A stretch of 64,000 nucleotides of DNA from Halomonas getboli (GCF_023094245.1 NZ_JALMEW010000004.1:62001-126000); one strand, 5' to 3'. Shown: positions 1 to 8,804, counted from the stretch's first letter. A program made the numbers and translations. The notes: generated by a model not told the origin, from the letters alone.

Positions 1-1
1 G

Positions 2-994
2 GCCGAGGCGCTGGGGCTGGCCTATCACTACGAGCTGATCGACGCTCAGGCCGCGCGACTGGTCGCCAACCCGCCGGAGCGGGCGCTGTGGGGCGTGCCG
101 GACAACAACACCGGGCGCAAGCTCTACAAGCTGGTCGAGCAGCTCAAGCGCCATGGCATTCCCGAGCGCAAGGCCCAGGTGTCGATCTCGCGGATGAGCG
201 CCGGCGGCGGCGATCAGTACGGCAGCTTCAACGCTCCCGCCGCCGAGGACGGCATCCTCAAGGTGGTGGTCGACGGCGAGGAAAAGCACGCCCGCCACGT
301 CAAGCAGGGCGACCCCATCCTGCTGATGTCCAACGATCGCGCCGCGATCAAGGACTGGGTGCTGCAGGTGTTCCGCGACGCCTCGCGCAAGGACAAGGAG
401 GTCTACTTCGGCCTCAAGCGCGAGTACATGGACTACGACGAGGTGTTCAGCGACGTCATCACCGAGGCGCGGCGCGAGCTGGCCAAGGCCGACACCCCGC
501 CGCCGTCGTTCATGATCATGCGGCCCTCCAGCCAGCTGATCAAGATGATCACCGACCCGCCCCGCAACGCCCTCTACCCGGCGCAGAACCTGGACGGCGA
601 CATCTTCTCCGATATCTCCGCCGCGCTCGGCGGCAGCCTGGCCACCGCCAGCTCGATCATCGAGAGCAAGAACGGCACCATGCTGTTCGAGGCGCCCCAC
701 GGCACCGCCCACGACCTCTACCTCAAGTACCTGGAGAGCGACGGCAAGGAGGCCTACTTCAACTCCTCGGCGCTGATCTACGCCGTGGGCAACGCCCTGG
801 AGACCCTGGCCGAGCGCGAGGGCAACGCGCGGCTGGCCGACTACGCCACTCGCCTCAAGGCGGCGCTGATCGACACCATCGGCGACGGCATCGTCACCGG
901 CGATCTCAAGGGCAAGACCACCGACCCGGCGAACGAGACCGTGGTCGACATGCACGGCTTCCTCGACGCCGTGGAAGCGCGCCTGAGCGTGTGA
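2..994 (+). CDS. Isocitrate/isopropylmalate dehydrogenase family protein, probably NADP-isocitrate dehydrogenase (5' truncated)
   Basis: The reading frame is open from base 2 with no start, so the N-terminus lies outside the window; 330 C-terminal residues are visible. The family signature is the metal/substrate segment [16 protein letters not shown], followed by [10 protein letters not shown], which corresponds to the cofactor loop of isocitrate and isopropylmalate dehydrogenases. An upstream stretch, [13 protein letters not shown], resembles the GDQY region of dimeric NADP-dependent isocitrate dehydrogenases rather than LeuB. The expected reaction is oxidative decarboxylation of isocitrate to 2-oxoglutarate in the cytoplasm. 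The family is clear; the exact substrate is inferred, because the N-terminal substrate-binding residues are missing. A LeuB-like or tartrate-like enzyme is the alternative. Confidence 0.75.
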   Translation, partial: AEALGLAYHYELIDAQAARLVANPPERALWGVPDNNTGRKLYKLVEQLKRHGIPERKAQVSISRMSAGGGDQYGSFNAPAAEDGILKVVVDGEEKHARHVKQGDPILLMSNDRAAIKDWVLQVFRDASRKDKEVYFGLKREYMDYDEVFSDVITEARRELAKADTPPPSFMIMRPSSQLIKMITDPPRNALYPAQNLDGDIFSDISAALGGSLATASSIIESKNGTMLFEAPHGTAHDLYLKYLESDGKEAYFNSSALIYAVGNALETLAEREGNARLADYATRLKAALIDTIGDGIVTGDLKGKTTDPANETVVDMHGFLDAVEARLSV

Positions 995-1040
995 CCGCCC
1001 TTCCCCGCATCATGCTGGCCTCCCCCGTTTCGGCGGCGTC

Positions 1041-1367
1041 ATGCTGACGCTGCCGATCTACCTCGCCGCCGCCCTGGCCGAGATCGCCGGCTGCTTCAGC
1101 GTCTGGGCCTGGTGGCGGCAGGGCGCCTCGGCGCTGTGGCTGCTGCCGGGGCTGGCCAGCCTGGCGCTGTTCGCCTGGCTGCTCAGCCTCTCCTCGGCCG
1201 ACGTCGCCGGCCGCGCCTATGCCGCCTACGGCGGCGTCTATATCGTCGCCTCGCTGGCCTGGCTGTGGGCGGTGGAGCATCGCCTGCCCGACCGCTGGGA
1301 TCTGCTCGGCGCCGCGCTGTGCCTGGCCGGCGCCGGGATCATCCTGCTGGCCCCGCGGGGCGGCTGA
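1041..1367 (+). CDS. ynfA: YnfA family (UPF0060) small inner-membrane protein
   Basis: This 108-residue protein is almost entirely hydrophobic, with four predicted membrane helices. It contains the family hallmarks AEIAGCF near the N-terminus and [12 protein letters not shown] in the middle, both recognisable in E. coli YnfA, and its length matches the family. YnfA proteins resemble small multidrug resistance transporters in topology, but their physiological substrate is not settled. The start ATG lies 47 bases after the upstream dehydrogenase stop and no strong ribosome-binding site is obvious. A perfect palindrome just after the stop probably ends the transcript. Confidence 0.9.
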   Translation: MLTLPIYLAAALAEIAGCFSVWAWWRQGASALWLLPGLASLALFAWLLSLSSADVAGRAYAAYGGVYIVASLAWLWAVEHRLPDRWDLLGAALCLAGAGIILLAPRGG

Positions 1368-1373
1368 GCCTCC

Positions 1374-1395
1374 CTGTCGCCCCGCGGGGCGACAG
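1374..1395 (+). terminator. Perfect 22-bp palindrome after ynfA
   Basis: CTGTCGCCCCG is followed directly by its reverse complement, seven bases after the ynfA stop. In RNA it would form a GC-rich hairpin with no spacer and no U-tract, so it is a plausible but not canonical terminator. A protein-binding dyad is the alternative. Confidence 0.4.
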
Positions 1396-1653
1396 CCACT
1401 CGACGTTTGTCGTAGAATCCTCCGGTTTTGCCGGTTTCCGGCTCGAAAGCCCAAGACGGGCGTTTTCTTGACGCCCATCACGGCATACAGCATGCGTTAT
1501 TGCCTACGATGTCTGAGGTGATGGCCTACGGTCGGCGACGGCCCTCACCTGCTGTCATCGCTCGGCTCGCTGCGTATCGTGCGTGGCGGACATCAGCATG
1601 ACCGCGGGATAGCGCCGCATGACCCATCGACCTCCACTACGACAGGCACGCTC

Positions 1654-1875
1654 ATGGATGCATCGCCACCCGGCTCGATCCTCTACTCTCCCGGCCCTCA
1701 CGACACCGACATCCTGCTGTGCGAGTGCGGCAACCTGGAAGTGATTCGCGGCGACGCCACCTGGCAGCGCTTCCAGCCGGATTTCGAGCGGGACGCCTGC
1801 CACTGCCTCGACTGCGATACCACCTTGCCCCTGAGCCGAAACGACGATCCCCGCCTGCATTTCCGCCATCCCTGA
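1654..1875 (+). CDS. Small Cys-rich protein, possible zinc-ribbon fold
   Basis: This is a 73-residue reading frame starting at the ATG of ATGGATGCATCG. It contains two cysteine pairs, CECG near residue 23 and CHCLDC near residue 48, an arrangement seen in small treble-clef or zinc-ribbon proteins. I do not recognise a named family. The frame opens further upstream (to 1579), but that extension has low-complexity codons and no ribosome-binding site. It stands alone between ynfA and sstT. It is either a small metal-binding protein of unknown role or a chance frame; the paired cysteines favour a real gene. Confidence 0.45.
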   Translation: MDASPPGSILYSPGPHDTDILLCECGNLEVIRGDATWQRFQPDFERDACHCLDCDTTLPLSRNDDPRLHFRHP

Positions 1876-2177
1876 GTGACGCGGCCGGCGCTCTCGACGG
1901 GCCGCTCATCTGGCATGACACCCGGCATTCCACTGGCAACTCGCCCCTTGAACCTTGTTTCTTGCTGCCTTCAACCGAAACGAAGGTCGTAACCCCCATC
2001 CTTTTGCCCCGATGGTAGAATGCGCGCGCCTGCCCGGGACGACCCCCGGGCAAGGCATCGACAGGCCCTCGCCCCCTGTTTCTCTTCCACGCGCCAGCCC
2101 GCAGCGCCAGCACGTGGAGAGACGGCGGCCTCGGCGCCCGACACGTTCATGCACCCGTGATTCCACAAGAGACACAA
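1876..2177 (+). promoter_or_regulatory. sstT promoter and leader region
   Basis: No gene is seen in these 302 bases. TGGTAGAAT at 2013-2021 reads as an extended -10 element; there is no good -35. Just downstream, TGCCCGGG (2031-2038) and CCCGGGCA (2045-2052) form an 8-bp stem with a 6-base loop, so the transcript would begin with a hairpin. AAGAGA at about 2167-2172 is the likely ribosome-binding site. The rest is unremarkable. Confidence 0.4.
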
Positions 2178-3404
2178 ATGATCGCTACCCTCAACACTCT
2201 GGGCCGTCCGCTGCTGCGGCTGGGGCTGATCCCCCAGATCGCGCTGGGCATCGTCGCCGGCGTCCTGCTCGCCACCCTCGCCCCCGATGCCGCCCAGTCG
2301 GTCGCCCTGCTCGGCCAGGTCTTCGTCTCCGCACTGAAGGCGGTGGCGCCGGTGCTGGTCTTCGTGCTGGTGGCGGCGGCGATCGCCAACCACCGCCAGG
2401 GCCAGCCGACCCATATCCGCTCGGTGCTGGTGCTCTACCTCGCCGGCACCCTGGTGGCGGCGCTGGTCGCCGTAGTGGCGAGCTTCGCCTTCCCCACCAC
2501 GCTGGCACTGGACGCCCCTGCGGCCAGCGGCACGCCGCCCGGCAGCGTCAGCGAGATCCTGCGCAACCTGCTGCTCAACGCCGTGGCCAACCCGGTCGAG
2601 GCGCTGATGGAGGCCAACTTCATCGCCATCCTGGCCTGGGCCGTGGGCCTCGGGCTGCTACTGCGCCGCGCCGCGGACACCACCCGCACCGCGCTCAAGG
2701 ACCTCTCCGACGCCGTCTCCGGCATCGTGCAGCTGGTGATCCGCTTCGCTCCGCTGGGCATCTTCGGCCTGGTCGCCAACACCCTGGCCGAGTCCGGCTT
2801 CGACGCCCTGCTCGACTACGGCCGCCTGCTGCTGGTGATCGTCGGCTGCATGGCATTCGTGGCGCTGGTCACCAATCCGCTGATCGTGTTCCTGAAGACG
2901 CGCCGCAACCCCTATCCGCTGGTGTTCACCTGCCTGCGCGGCAGCGCCATCACCGCCTTCTTCACCCGTAGCTCGGCGGCCAACATCCCGGTCAACATGG
3001 AGCTGTGCAAGCGTCTGAAGCTGCACGCCGACACCTACTCGATCTCGATCCCGCTGGGTGCGACGATCAACATGTGTGGCGCCGCCATCACCATCACCGT
3101 GACCACCCTGGCCGCTGCCCATACCCTGGGCATCCAGGTAGACTTCGTCACCGCGCTGCTGCTGTGCATCGTCTCGGCGCTGGCCGCCTGCGGCGTGTCC
3201 GGCGTGGCCGGCGGCTCGCTGCTGCTGATCCCGATGGCCGCCAGCCTGTTTGGCATCTCCGCCGACGTGGCCATGCAGGTGGTGGCGATCGGCTTCGTGA
3301 TCAGTGTGGTGCAGGACTCCACCGAGACCGCGCTGAACTCCTCCACCGACGTGCTGTTCACCGCCGCGGCCTGCCGCGCCGACGGCGAGAACGACGTGGC
3401 CTGA
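2178..3404 (+). CDS. sstT: Serine/threonine:Na+ symporter SstT
   Basis: This 408-residue inner-membrane carrier of the dicarboxylate/amino acid:cation symporter family imports L-serine and L-threonine with sodium. The diagnostic segment [18 protein letters not shown], followed by [18 protein letters not shown] and [19 protein letters not shown], matches SstT closely and separates it from GltP/GltT. Length is normal. I chose the ATG of [11 protein letters not shown] over one seven codons upstream because AAGAGA lies just before it. It is followed by a strong hairpin and appears monocistronic. Sodium coupling suits a halophile. Confidence 0.95.
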   Translation: MIATLNTLGRPLLRLGLIPQIALGIVAGVLLATLAPDAAQSVALLGQVFVSALKAVAPVLVFVLVAAAIANHRQGQPTHIRSVLVLYLAGTLVAALVAVVASFAFPTTLALDAPAASGTPPGSVSEILRNLLLNAVANPVEALMEANFIAILAWAVGLGLLLRRAADTTRTALKDLSDAVSGIVQLVIRFAPLGIFGLVANTLAESGFDALLDYGRLLLVIVGCMAFVALVTNPLIVFLKTRRNPYPLVFTCLRGSAITAFFTRSSAANIPVNMELCKRLKLHADTYSISIPLGATINMCGAAITITVTTLAAAHTLGIQVDFVTALLLCIVSALAACGVSGVAGGSLLLIPMAASLFGISADVAMQVVAIGFVISVVQDSTETALNSSTDVLFTAAACRADGENDVA

Positions 3405-3414
3405 ACCTCGCCTG

Positions 3415-3443
3415 CCCGGCCGCTGCGGCGGCCGGGTACTCTT
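3415..3443 (+). terminator. Rho-independent-type terminator after sstT
   Basis: CCCGGCCGC (3415-3423) and GCGGCCGGG (3428-3436) form a perfect 9-bp stem with loop TGCG, followed by TACTCTTTTACTC. A pyrimidine-rich stretch continues to about 3535. Confidence 0.7.
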
Positions 3444-3599
3444 TTACTCTTTATCCTCTTCCCCCTTCTCTTTCCTCTCCTCCACTCCACGCTGCCTCTC
3501 CTGACTTCGCCTCCTGCCCCTTTTCCTTGACCGCACGCTTACGGCGTTCCCGGGCGCTTCGTTTCCTGCCACGGCTCCACGTACCGCTCTCGCTGGCCG

Positions 3600-3656
3600 G
3601 ACAGTCGCTATTGACAGTCGCTCGTTCCTTTTATAGAACGTTCTTTATATCGAACG
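3600..3656 (+). promoter_or_regulatory. Promoter with double overlapping palindromic operator, XRE-azlCD operon
   Basis: TTGACA (3611-3616) and TAGAAC (3634-3639) are spaced by 17 bases, a near-consensus sigma-70 promoter. Two copies of CGTTC-N8-GAACG lie at 3623-3640 and 3639-3656, sharing CG; the first covers the -10 and the second the likely start site. GACAGTCGCT is also directly repeated at 3600-3609 and 3613-3622. The arrangement fits repression by the regulator encoded next, which is inference. Confidence 0.7.
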
Positions 3657-3689
3657 ATTAGTGGACGCCACCTCACGCAGGGAGACACC

Positions 3690-4217
3690 ATGGACCACCT
3701 CGCCCTCGGCACCCTGGGCCAGCATCTTCAGCGTCTGCGCCAGGAGCGCGGGCTGTCGCTGTCGCAGCTGGCCGCCGCCGCCGGCATCGCCAAGTCGAAC
3801 CTGTCGCGCCTCGAGCAGGGCAACGGGAATCCCACGCTGGATACCATCTGGCGGCTGGCGGTGCAGCTGAACGTGCCCTTCGGCACCCTGGTGGCGCCGA
3901 TCACCGTGCCCCTCGGCGAGGACGGCGTGCAGGTGCGGCTGATCGATCAGGGCCAGGGGAGCCGCCAGGTCGATGCCTACTGGATGCGCTGCGCGCCCCA
4001 TACCGATCGCCATGCCGAGGGACACACCCCGGGCGCCACGGAATCGCTCACCGTGCTCAGCGGCGAGCTCGATGCCGGCCCCGAGGACGACCTGCGCACG
4101 CTGCACGCCGGCGACACCCTCGCCTTCAGCGCCGACCGCCCCCACCGCTATCGCACCGGCGAGCAGTGGGCGACGCTGATCCTGACCATCGTCTACGCCG
4201 AGAGGAAGACGTCATGA
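3690..4217 (+). CDS. XRE-family transcriptional regulator with cupin domain
   Basis: This 175-residue protein has an N-terminal helix-turn-helix (about residues 8-62, with SLSQLAAAAGIAKSNLSRLE as the recognition region) and a C-terminal cupin barrel (about 100-170) containing GDTLAFSADRPHRY. Such HTH-cupin proteins are small-molecule-responsive DNA-binding regulators. The stop overlaps the azlC start (ATGA), so the three genes form one unit, and branched-chain or related amino acids are the likely signal. The ATG at 3690 begins MDHLALGTLG, right before the HTH. The palindromic operator upstream suggests autoregulation. Effector unknown. Confidence 0.88.
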   Translation: MDHLALGTLGQHLQRLRQERGLSLSQLAAAAGIAKSNLSRLEQGNGNPTLDTIWRLAVQLNVPFGTLVAPITVPLGEDGVQVRLIDQGQGSRQVDAYWMRCAPHTDRHAEGHTPGATESLTVLSGELDAGPEDDLRTLHAGDTLAFSADRPHRYRTGEQWATLILTIVYAERKTS

Positions 4218-4936
4218 TCGACCAGACGACCTCGGTGTCCTCTCGCCCCTGGCTGTCCGGCGTGCACGAGGCCTTTCCGCTGCTCGGCGGCTACGTGCCG
4301 GTGGCGATCTCGTTCGGATTGATCGCCGTTCAGGCCGGCTTCACGCCCTGGGAGGCGACGCTCATCTCGACGCTGGTCTATGCCGGCGCCTCGCAGTTCC
4401 TGTTCGTCGGCATGATCGCCGGCGGCGCGCCGCTGTGGCTGGCGGTGGTCATGACGCTACTGATCAACGTGCGCCATGCGGTCTACGGTCCCAATCTCGC
4501 GGCCTGGATGAACGCCAGCCGCTGGTGGCCCTGGCTGATGCACGGCCTGACCGACCAGATCTTCGCCCTGGCCCATCACCGCTTCCCGCAGCTGCCCGAA
4601 GCGCAGCGCCTGGGCTGGTTCGCCGGCGCCGCGCTGCTGGCCTGGGCCAGCTGGATCCTCGGCACCGTGCTCGGCGCCCTGGCCGGCGACTGGCTGATGG
4701 CGCGCTGGCCGCTGCTGGGCGAGATCCTGCCCTTCGCCCTGCCGGCGCTGTTTCTGGTGCTGGTGGCGCCGCGCTTCACCTCGAAGCGCTGGAGCCTGGC
4801 GCTGGCCATCAGCATCGGCGTGGCGATGCTCTGCACCCTGACCGACTACACCAACATCGGCATTCCCATCGCCGCCGGCTGCGGAGCACTGTGCTTCACC
4901 CTGATCCGCTTCACGCCGCACAAGGAGCCCTCATGA
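4214..4936 (+). CDS. azlC: AzlC family branched-chain amino acid exporter, large subunit
   Basis: This 240-residue inner-membrane protein carries the AzlC hallmarks: GYVPVAISFGLIAVQAG near the N-terminus, then YAGASQFLFVG and LLINVRHAVYG. AzlC and AzlD together export branched-chain amino acids or analogues in characterised relatives. It overlaps both neighbours by four bases (ATGA on each side), indicating translational coupling. The start used is that ATGA overlap, which gives the expected family length. The substrate is inferred from the family only. Confidence 0.9.
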   Translation: MIDQTTSVSSRPWLSGVHEAFPLLGGYVPVAISFGLIAVQAGFTPWEATLISTLVYAGASQFLFVGMIAGGAPLWLAVVMTLLINVRHAVYGPNLAAWMNASRWWPWLMHGLTDQIFALAHHRFPQLPEAQRLGWFAGAALLAWASWILGTVLGALAGDWLMARWPLLGEILPFALPALFLVLVAPRFTSKRWSLALAISIGVAMLCTLTDYTNIGIPIAAGCGALCFTLIRFTPHKEPS

Positions 4937-5277
4937 GTAGCGCCATGTGGATCGCCGTGCTGGCCTCGGCCATCGGCACCCTGCTGATTCGCCTGCTGCC
5001 GCTGCTGTGGATGCGGCGACGCCTGAAACGCCTCGACGGCGAGGACGGCGTCGAGGCCATGCCCCAGTGGCTCGCCCTGCTCGGCCCGATGATGATCGCC
5101 GCCGTGCTCGGCGTGTCGCTGGTGCCCCACCGGCTCGATGCCGTCGGCTGGCTGGCCTCGGCGATCGGCGTACTGGCGACCCTGGCCGTGTGGTATCGGC
5201 TGCGCTCGCTGGGCTGGCCGGTAGTGGCCGGCGTCGCCGCCTTCGGCGCGGTGATCCTTATCGCGGGCATGCGCTGA
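4933..5277 (+). CDS. azlD: AzlD family branched-chain amino acid exporter, small subunit
   Basis: This 114-residue protein has four hydrophobic helices and the N-terminal TLLIRLLPLL typical of AzlD. It starts in the ATGA overlap with azlC and is the last gene of the regulator-azlC-azlD unit. It is the small partner subunit of the exporter. A 156-base gap with no clear terminator separates it from the following sigma-factor gene. Confidence 0.88.
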   Translation: MSSAMWIAVLASAIGTLLIRLLPLLWMRRRLKRLDGEDGVEAMPQWLALLGPMMIAAVLGVSLVPHRLDAVGWLASAIGVLATLAVWYRLRSLGWPVVAGVAAFGAVILIAGMR

Positions 5278-5433
5278 CACCCGGCCCGGACGCGTGCAGC
5301 ACCGAGAGCTCAGATTCGGGGCCGCAGCGTGGAAAGGCCGCGTCTTGACCGCCATGACGACGAGGCGGCAGTCTGCGCTGGCATGATGCCGCTCTCATCG
5401 GCCTCGACCATCGACATCAACAGGGAAGGTGGT

Positions 5434-5976
5434 ATGTCCAGTGATCGCCTGCAGGAACTGCTCCAGCGCGTGACCCGACGCGACCGGCTGGCCTTCGCCG
5501 AGCTCTATGACGCCACCGCGGCGAAACTCTACGGCACCGTGCTGCGTATCCTGAGAGAGCGCAGCCGGGCCGACGACGTGGTGCAGGAGGTCTACGTGAC
5601 CATCTGGCAGAAGGCCGAACAGTTCGACGCCGGCCGGGCTTCGGCGATCGCCTGGATGGCGAGCATCGCCCGGCACGCCGCCATCGACGAGCTACGCCGA
5701 CGGCCCCGGGCGCCCCATGAGTCGGACGACGCCCTGGATCAGACGCCTTCCGACGCGCCCGGCGCCCGGGAGCACGCGGAGCGCGACGAGAACGCCCGCC
5801 GTCTGCATGCCTGCCTGGCCGAGCTGGAGGGCAGCCGTCGTGACATGGTGCGCCTGGCCTACCTGGACGGCTGGTCCCGGGCCGACCTGGCCGCCCACTT
5901 CGAGCAGCCGGTGAACACCGTCAAGACCTGGCTTCATCGAGCCCTCAAGCAACTCAAGGGGTGTCTGGCGTCATGA
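5434..5976 (+). CDS. ECF-type RNA polymerase sigma factor (SigK-like)
   Basis: This 180-residue sigma-70 family protein has region 2 in the first 90 residues (RADDVVQEVYVTIWQKAEQF is the core-binding and -10 segment) and region 4 at the C-terminus (SRADLAAHFEQPVNTVKTWL, a helix-turn-helix). It is followed in a four-base overlap by an RskA-type anti-sigma factor, which makes it a membrane-signal-controlled sigma factor. The start at ATGTCCAGTGATCGC follows GGGAAGGTGGT, a usable ribosome-binding site; upstream in-frame starts would add non-homologous residues. Its regulon cannot be read here, but the secreted protein downstream is a candidate. Confidence 0.9.
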   Translation: MSSDRLQELLQRVTRRDRLAFAELYDATAAKLYGTVLRILRERSRADDVVQEVYVTIWQKAEQFDAGRASAIAWMASIARHAAIDELRRRPRAPHESDDALDQTPSDAPGAREHAERDENARRLHACLAELEGSRRDMVRLAYLDGWSRADLAAHFEQPVNTVKTWLHRALKQLKGCLAS

Positions 5977-6725
5977 CAGACCGCGACGACATCGACATGC
6001 TGGCCGCCGAGTACGTGCTCGGCACCCTGGACGCCGACGAGCGCGCCGAGGTCATGCAACGCCGCCAGGCCGACTCCGAACTGGACGCCCGCATCCTCGA
6101 GTGGGAGGCGCGCCTCGCCCCGCTCGGCGACGAGGTGGAAGCCATTGCACCGGGGCCGGACCTGCTGGCGAGGATCGAGCGGCGCATCGAGGCGATGGAA
6201 GTCACCTCGGGCACCGGCGAGCATGAAGGCAAGGTCTCCCAGCTCGATGCCCTGCGCCGCCGGCTGCGCTTCTGGCGCTGGAGCACCGGGCTCGCCTCCG
6301 CTGCGGCGGTCGCGCTGGCCGCGGTGCTGATCGCACCCGTCGGTCAGACGCCGAGCGAGGCTCCCTTCGTGGCCGTGTTCTCCCAGGACGACCAGCAGCC
6401 CGCCTTCATGCTCTCCGTGGATCTCGACAGCCGCCGCCTCAACGTGCGTCCGGTCACGGCCGAGCCGCTGCCGGACCGCGCCTATCAGCTGTGGATCAAG
6501 GACGCCTCGCTGGGGCCGAAGCCGCGCTCGGTGGGCGTTCTCAACGACGACCTGAGCCTGCCGACCGACGCCCTGAGCGACTTCGATCCCGAGCTGCTCA
6601 AGCGCGCCACCTTCGGCATCAGCATCGAGCCGCCGGGCGGTTCACCCACCGGCCAGCCCACCGGGCCCGCCATTCACGGCTACCTCTATCCCACCGATCG
6701 GGACGCCTCGGGGCAGAGGCTGTAA
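5973..6725 (+). CDS. Membrane anti-sigma factor, RskA/anti-sigma-K type
   Basis: This 250-residue protein has an N-terminal cytoplasmic zinc-less anti-sigma segment (DDIDMLAAEYVLGTLDADER), one membrane helix at about residues 105-122 (GLASAAAVALAAVLIAPVG), and an extracytoplasmic RskA domain ending GPAIHGYLYPTD. It should bind and silence the sigma factor encoded directly upstream. The start is the ATGA overlap with the sigma gene. No anti-anti-sigma or protease gene is adjacent, so the release signal is unknown. Confidence 0.88.
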   Translation: MTDRDDIDMLAAEYVLGTLDADERAEVMQRRQADSELDARILEWEARLAPLGDEVEAIAPGPDLLARIERRIEAMEVTSGTGEHEGKVSQLDALRRRLRFWRWSTGLASAAAVALAAVLIAPVGQTPSEAPFVAVFSQDDQQPAFMLSVDLDSRRLNVRPVTAEPLPDRAYQLWIKDASLGPKPRSVGVLNDDLSLPTDALSDFDPELLKRATFGISIEPPGGSPTGQPTGPAIHGYLYPTDRDASGQRL

Positions 6726-6773
6726 TTTTTTCGCACCGAGGTGAAACCGCCATCGCGCCTCTCCCGTAGCTGT

Positions 6774-6816
6774 GAGCACGCCCATCCCAAACCCTTTGCT
6801 TCGATGGGGCGTGCTC
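6774..6816 (+). other. Long stem-loop between the anti-sigma gene and the secreted-protein gene
   Basis: GAGCACGCCCATC (6774-6786) pairs with GATGGGGCGTGCTC (6803-6816), a 13-bp stem with one bulged G. There is no U-tract and the ribosome-binding site follows within 12 bases. It may be a leader structure or an mRNA-processing or stabilising hairpin. Confidence 0.45.
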
Positions 6817-6832
6817 AGCACTCAAGGAGAGA

Positions 6833-7267
6833 ATGATGATGACCAAGTTCATGGCAAGCGCATTCGTATCCACCGCCCTGCTCGCCGGCGCTTCCCTGGC
6901 CCAGGCGGACATGCACGGCGACATGCACCCGCAGGTCTGGGCCGATGACCAGTCCGTCGCGAGCGGCTCCGTCACCGCGGAGAAGGTCACGGCGGGCAGC
7001 AACGGCTGGCTGGTGGTGCACCGCACCGACGACAGCATGAAGCCCGGCCCGGTCGTCGGCCATGCCCCGCTCAAGGAAGGCGAGAACATGGACGTCACCG
7101 CGCTGCTCACCGAAGACGTCAGCGCCGGCGACATGCTGATGCTGATGGTCCACGGCGAGGCAGGCGGCATGGAGCCCGGCGTGTTCGAGTACACCCTCGG
7201 CGCCTCGGAAGACGGCCCGATCAAGATGGACGGCAAGCTGGTGACGGCCACCATCACCGCGCAGTAA
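6833..7267 (+). CDS. Small secreted protein with DUF7282-like domain
   Basis: The 144-residue product has a clear signal peptide (MMMTKFMASAFVSTALLAG, cleaving near AQA-D) and a single beta-rich domain containing SGSVTAEKVTAGSNGWLVVH and GPVVGHAPLKEGEN. That pattern resembles the DUF7282 domain, known from haloarchaeal and some bacterial exported proteins, with no established function. Three consecutive ATG codons follow AAGGAGAG; I took the first. The position after a sigma/anti-sigma pair suggests an envelope-stress or redox-related exported protein, which is inference. A strong terminator follows. Confidence 0.75.
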   Translation: MMMTKFMASAFVSTALLAGASLAQADMHGDMHPQVWADDQSVASGSVTAEKVTAGSNGWLVVHRTDDSMKPGPVVGHAPLKEGENMDVTALLTEDVSAGDMLMLMVHGEAGGMEPGVFEYTLGASEDGPIKMDGKLVTATITAQ

Positions 7268-7294
7268 GCCGCCCGACAGAGCGCCAGAATAGCG

Positions 7295-7319
7295 AAGGGG
7301 CCCCGAGGGGCCCCTTTTT
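7295..7319 (+). terminator. Rho-independent terminator
   Basis: AAGGGGCCC (7295-7303) pairs with GGGCCCCTT (7308-7316) and runs into five Ts. It separates the secreted-protein gene from the convergent porin gene. Confidence 0.85.
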
Positions 7320-7351
7320 CATGCTTCGTTCTACGCGTTGCGCGCGCCGGC

Positions 7352-8662
7352 TCAGAAGCTGGCGGAAAGCGTGGTGCCCAGCACCCAGGCGTCGTCGACC
7401 GAATCCACCGCCGACGGGTTGGCCACGTACTGCAGGTTGGGGCGCACCGACAGGTAGTTCGTCAGGTTGACGCTGTAGTAGATCTCGGCATCGACTTCGT
7501 GGCCCTGGCGCGGCAGCGGCGAAAGCGCGCCGGCGGGCGTGGCGTTGTAGGCGCCGATGTAGTCGTCGACGTCGTCGTTGACGCGCAGATAGGCCAGGCC
7601 GATGCCGGCGTCGTCCTGCGGGCGAGCATCGAACGGGCCCTGGTAGGTGGCGCCGACCGACAGGTAGCGATCGATGCGCGCGGTGTCGCCGTGGTTGGCG
7701 TTGCCCATGCTGAACAGCGTCAGGCCGCGCTGCGGATCGCCGTCGCGCGCGGTCACCTGCTGCTGCACCACGTAGTAGAGGCCGGTGTTGGTGTCGCTGG
7801 TACGGCCGTCGAGATGATCGCCGTAGGCCCGGTTGTCCGCGTCGTGGGTGTAGAAGCCCAGCTTGTAGCTGCCCGGCAAACCGTTCAGGGTCGGCGTATA
7901 GCCGAGCTCCACCGGGAACAGCGTGCCCTCGGAATCGCTGGTGCGCAGGTCGAAGCCGTTGTCGTTGTCCAGGTTGCTGTCGTTGATGTCGAACACGCCG
8001 ATCTGGGCGTACCAGTCGGGGGCGAAGTCGGCGCGGGCCACCGCGGCCCACTGCGCGATCGGCCAGTTGTAGATGTCGTTGCCCCAGTTGCCCGGCTGGG
8101 CGCCGCCGAAGGCCAGGTTCTGGAAGTGGCTGTCGATGCCGGCGAAGTCGTCGCCGAAGGGAATCCGCCCGAGCTTGAGCGTCAGGGCGTCGTCGAGCAG
8201 GCGCTGGCGATACCAGAACTGAGTCAGGCGGGTGACCGGGCCGCGGCCCTGCACTTCCTGCACCGAGGAGCCGCCGACCACGGCATCGGGATCGCTCAGC
8301 TGCTCGTTGACGCTGTGGCCGTTGCGGTTGGTGACGGTGATCTGCACGTCGGCGCCGGGCACGTCGAACAGCCGCTCCAGATCGACGTTGGCGCCCACGG
8401 CGAACTGGTCGGCGTACTTGAGGGTATGGCTGTCGCTGTAGCCGCCATCGAGGATCGACGCAGCCTCGCCGGTGTAGTCGAAGCTCAAGGCGACGCCCGC
8501 GTCCTCCAGCGCCGTGCGGTGGCCGTTCCAGTCGCCGAACATGTAGGGCGACGTCGGCGAGAAGGCCGGCGCGGCGTTGGCTGCCCCGGCGATCATGAAG
8601 CTGCCGATGATGGCGAGCGGGGCTCCGCCGGTCTTGATTCCCTTGAAGGCTTGCGATGGCAT
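7352..8662 (-). CDS. oprB: OprB-type carbohydrate-selective outer-membrane porin
   Basis: This 436-residue protein has a signal peptide ending near GAANA-AP and a body rich in alternating beta-strand segments, ending in the aromatic residue of TTLSASF, the C-terminal signature of outer-membrane barrels. The mature N-terminus, YMFGDWNGHRTALEDAGV, is the characteristic OprB-family opening, and GRIPFGDDFAGIDSHFQNLA lies mid-protein. It should admit sugars such as glucose into the periplasm. No sugar transporter or kinase is adjacent, so the substrate is unknown. AGAGGA lies about 11 bases before the start. Confidence 0.88.
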   Translation of the reverse strand: MPSQAFKGIKTGGAPLAIIGSFMIAGAANAAPAFSPTSPYMFGDWNGHRTALEDAGVALSFDYTGEAASILDGGYSDSHTLKYADQFAVGANVDLERLFDVPGADVQITVTNRNGHSVNEQLSDPDAVVGGSSVQEVQGRGPVTRLTQFWYRQRLLDDALTLKLGRIPFGDDFAGIDSHFQNLAFGGAQPGNWGNDIYNWPIAQWAAVARADFAPDWYAQIGVFDINDSNLDNDNGFDLRTSDSEGTLFPVELGYTPTLNGLPGSYKLGFYTHDADNRAYGDHLDGRTSDTNTGLYYVVQQQVTARDGDPQRGLTLFSMGNANHGDTARIDRYLSVGATYQGPFDARPQDDAGIGLAYLRVNDDVDDYIGAYNATPAGALSPLPRQGHEVDAEIYYSVNLTNYLSVRPNLQYVANPSAVDSVDDAWVLGTTLSASF

Positions 8663-8727
8663 GGCGCGCCGATTCCTCTTTTACTTAGCGTGTTATCAAT
8701 TTCAATGCAATGATATCGCTCGACGGC

Positions 8728-8752
8728 CGCGGAGGAAAGCCTTTCCTCCGCG
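8728..8752 (-). other. Hairpin between pat and oprB
   Basis: CGCGGAGGAAAG and CTTTCCTCCGCG form an almost gapless inverted repeat. It lies downstream of pat and upstream of oprB, both on the minus strand, and has no T-run on that strand. It may end pat transcription or sit in the oprB leader. Confidence 0.4.
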
Positions 8753-8804
8753 CACAGCAAAAGAATCGACCAGAAATCATGCCCTTGGTGACAGAAACGC
8801 CCGT

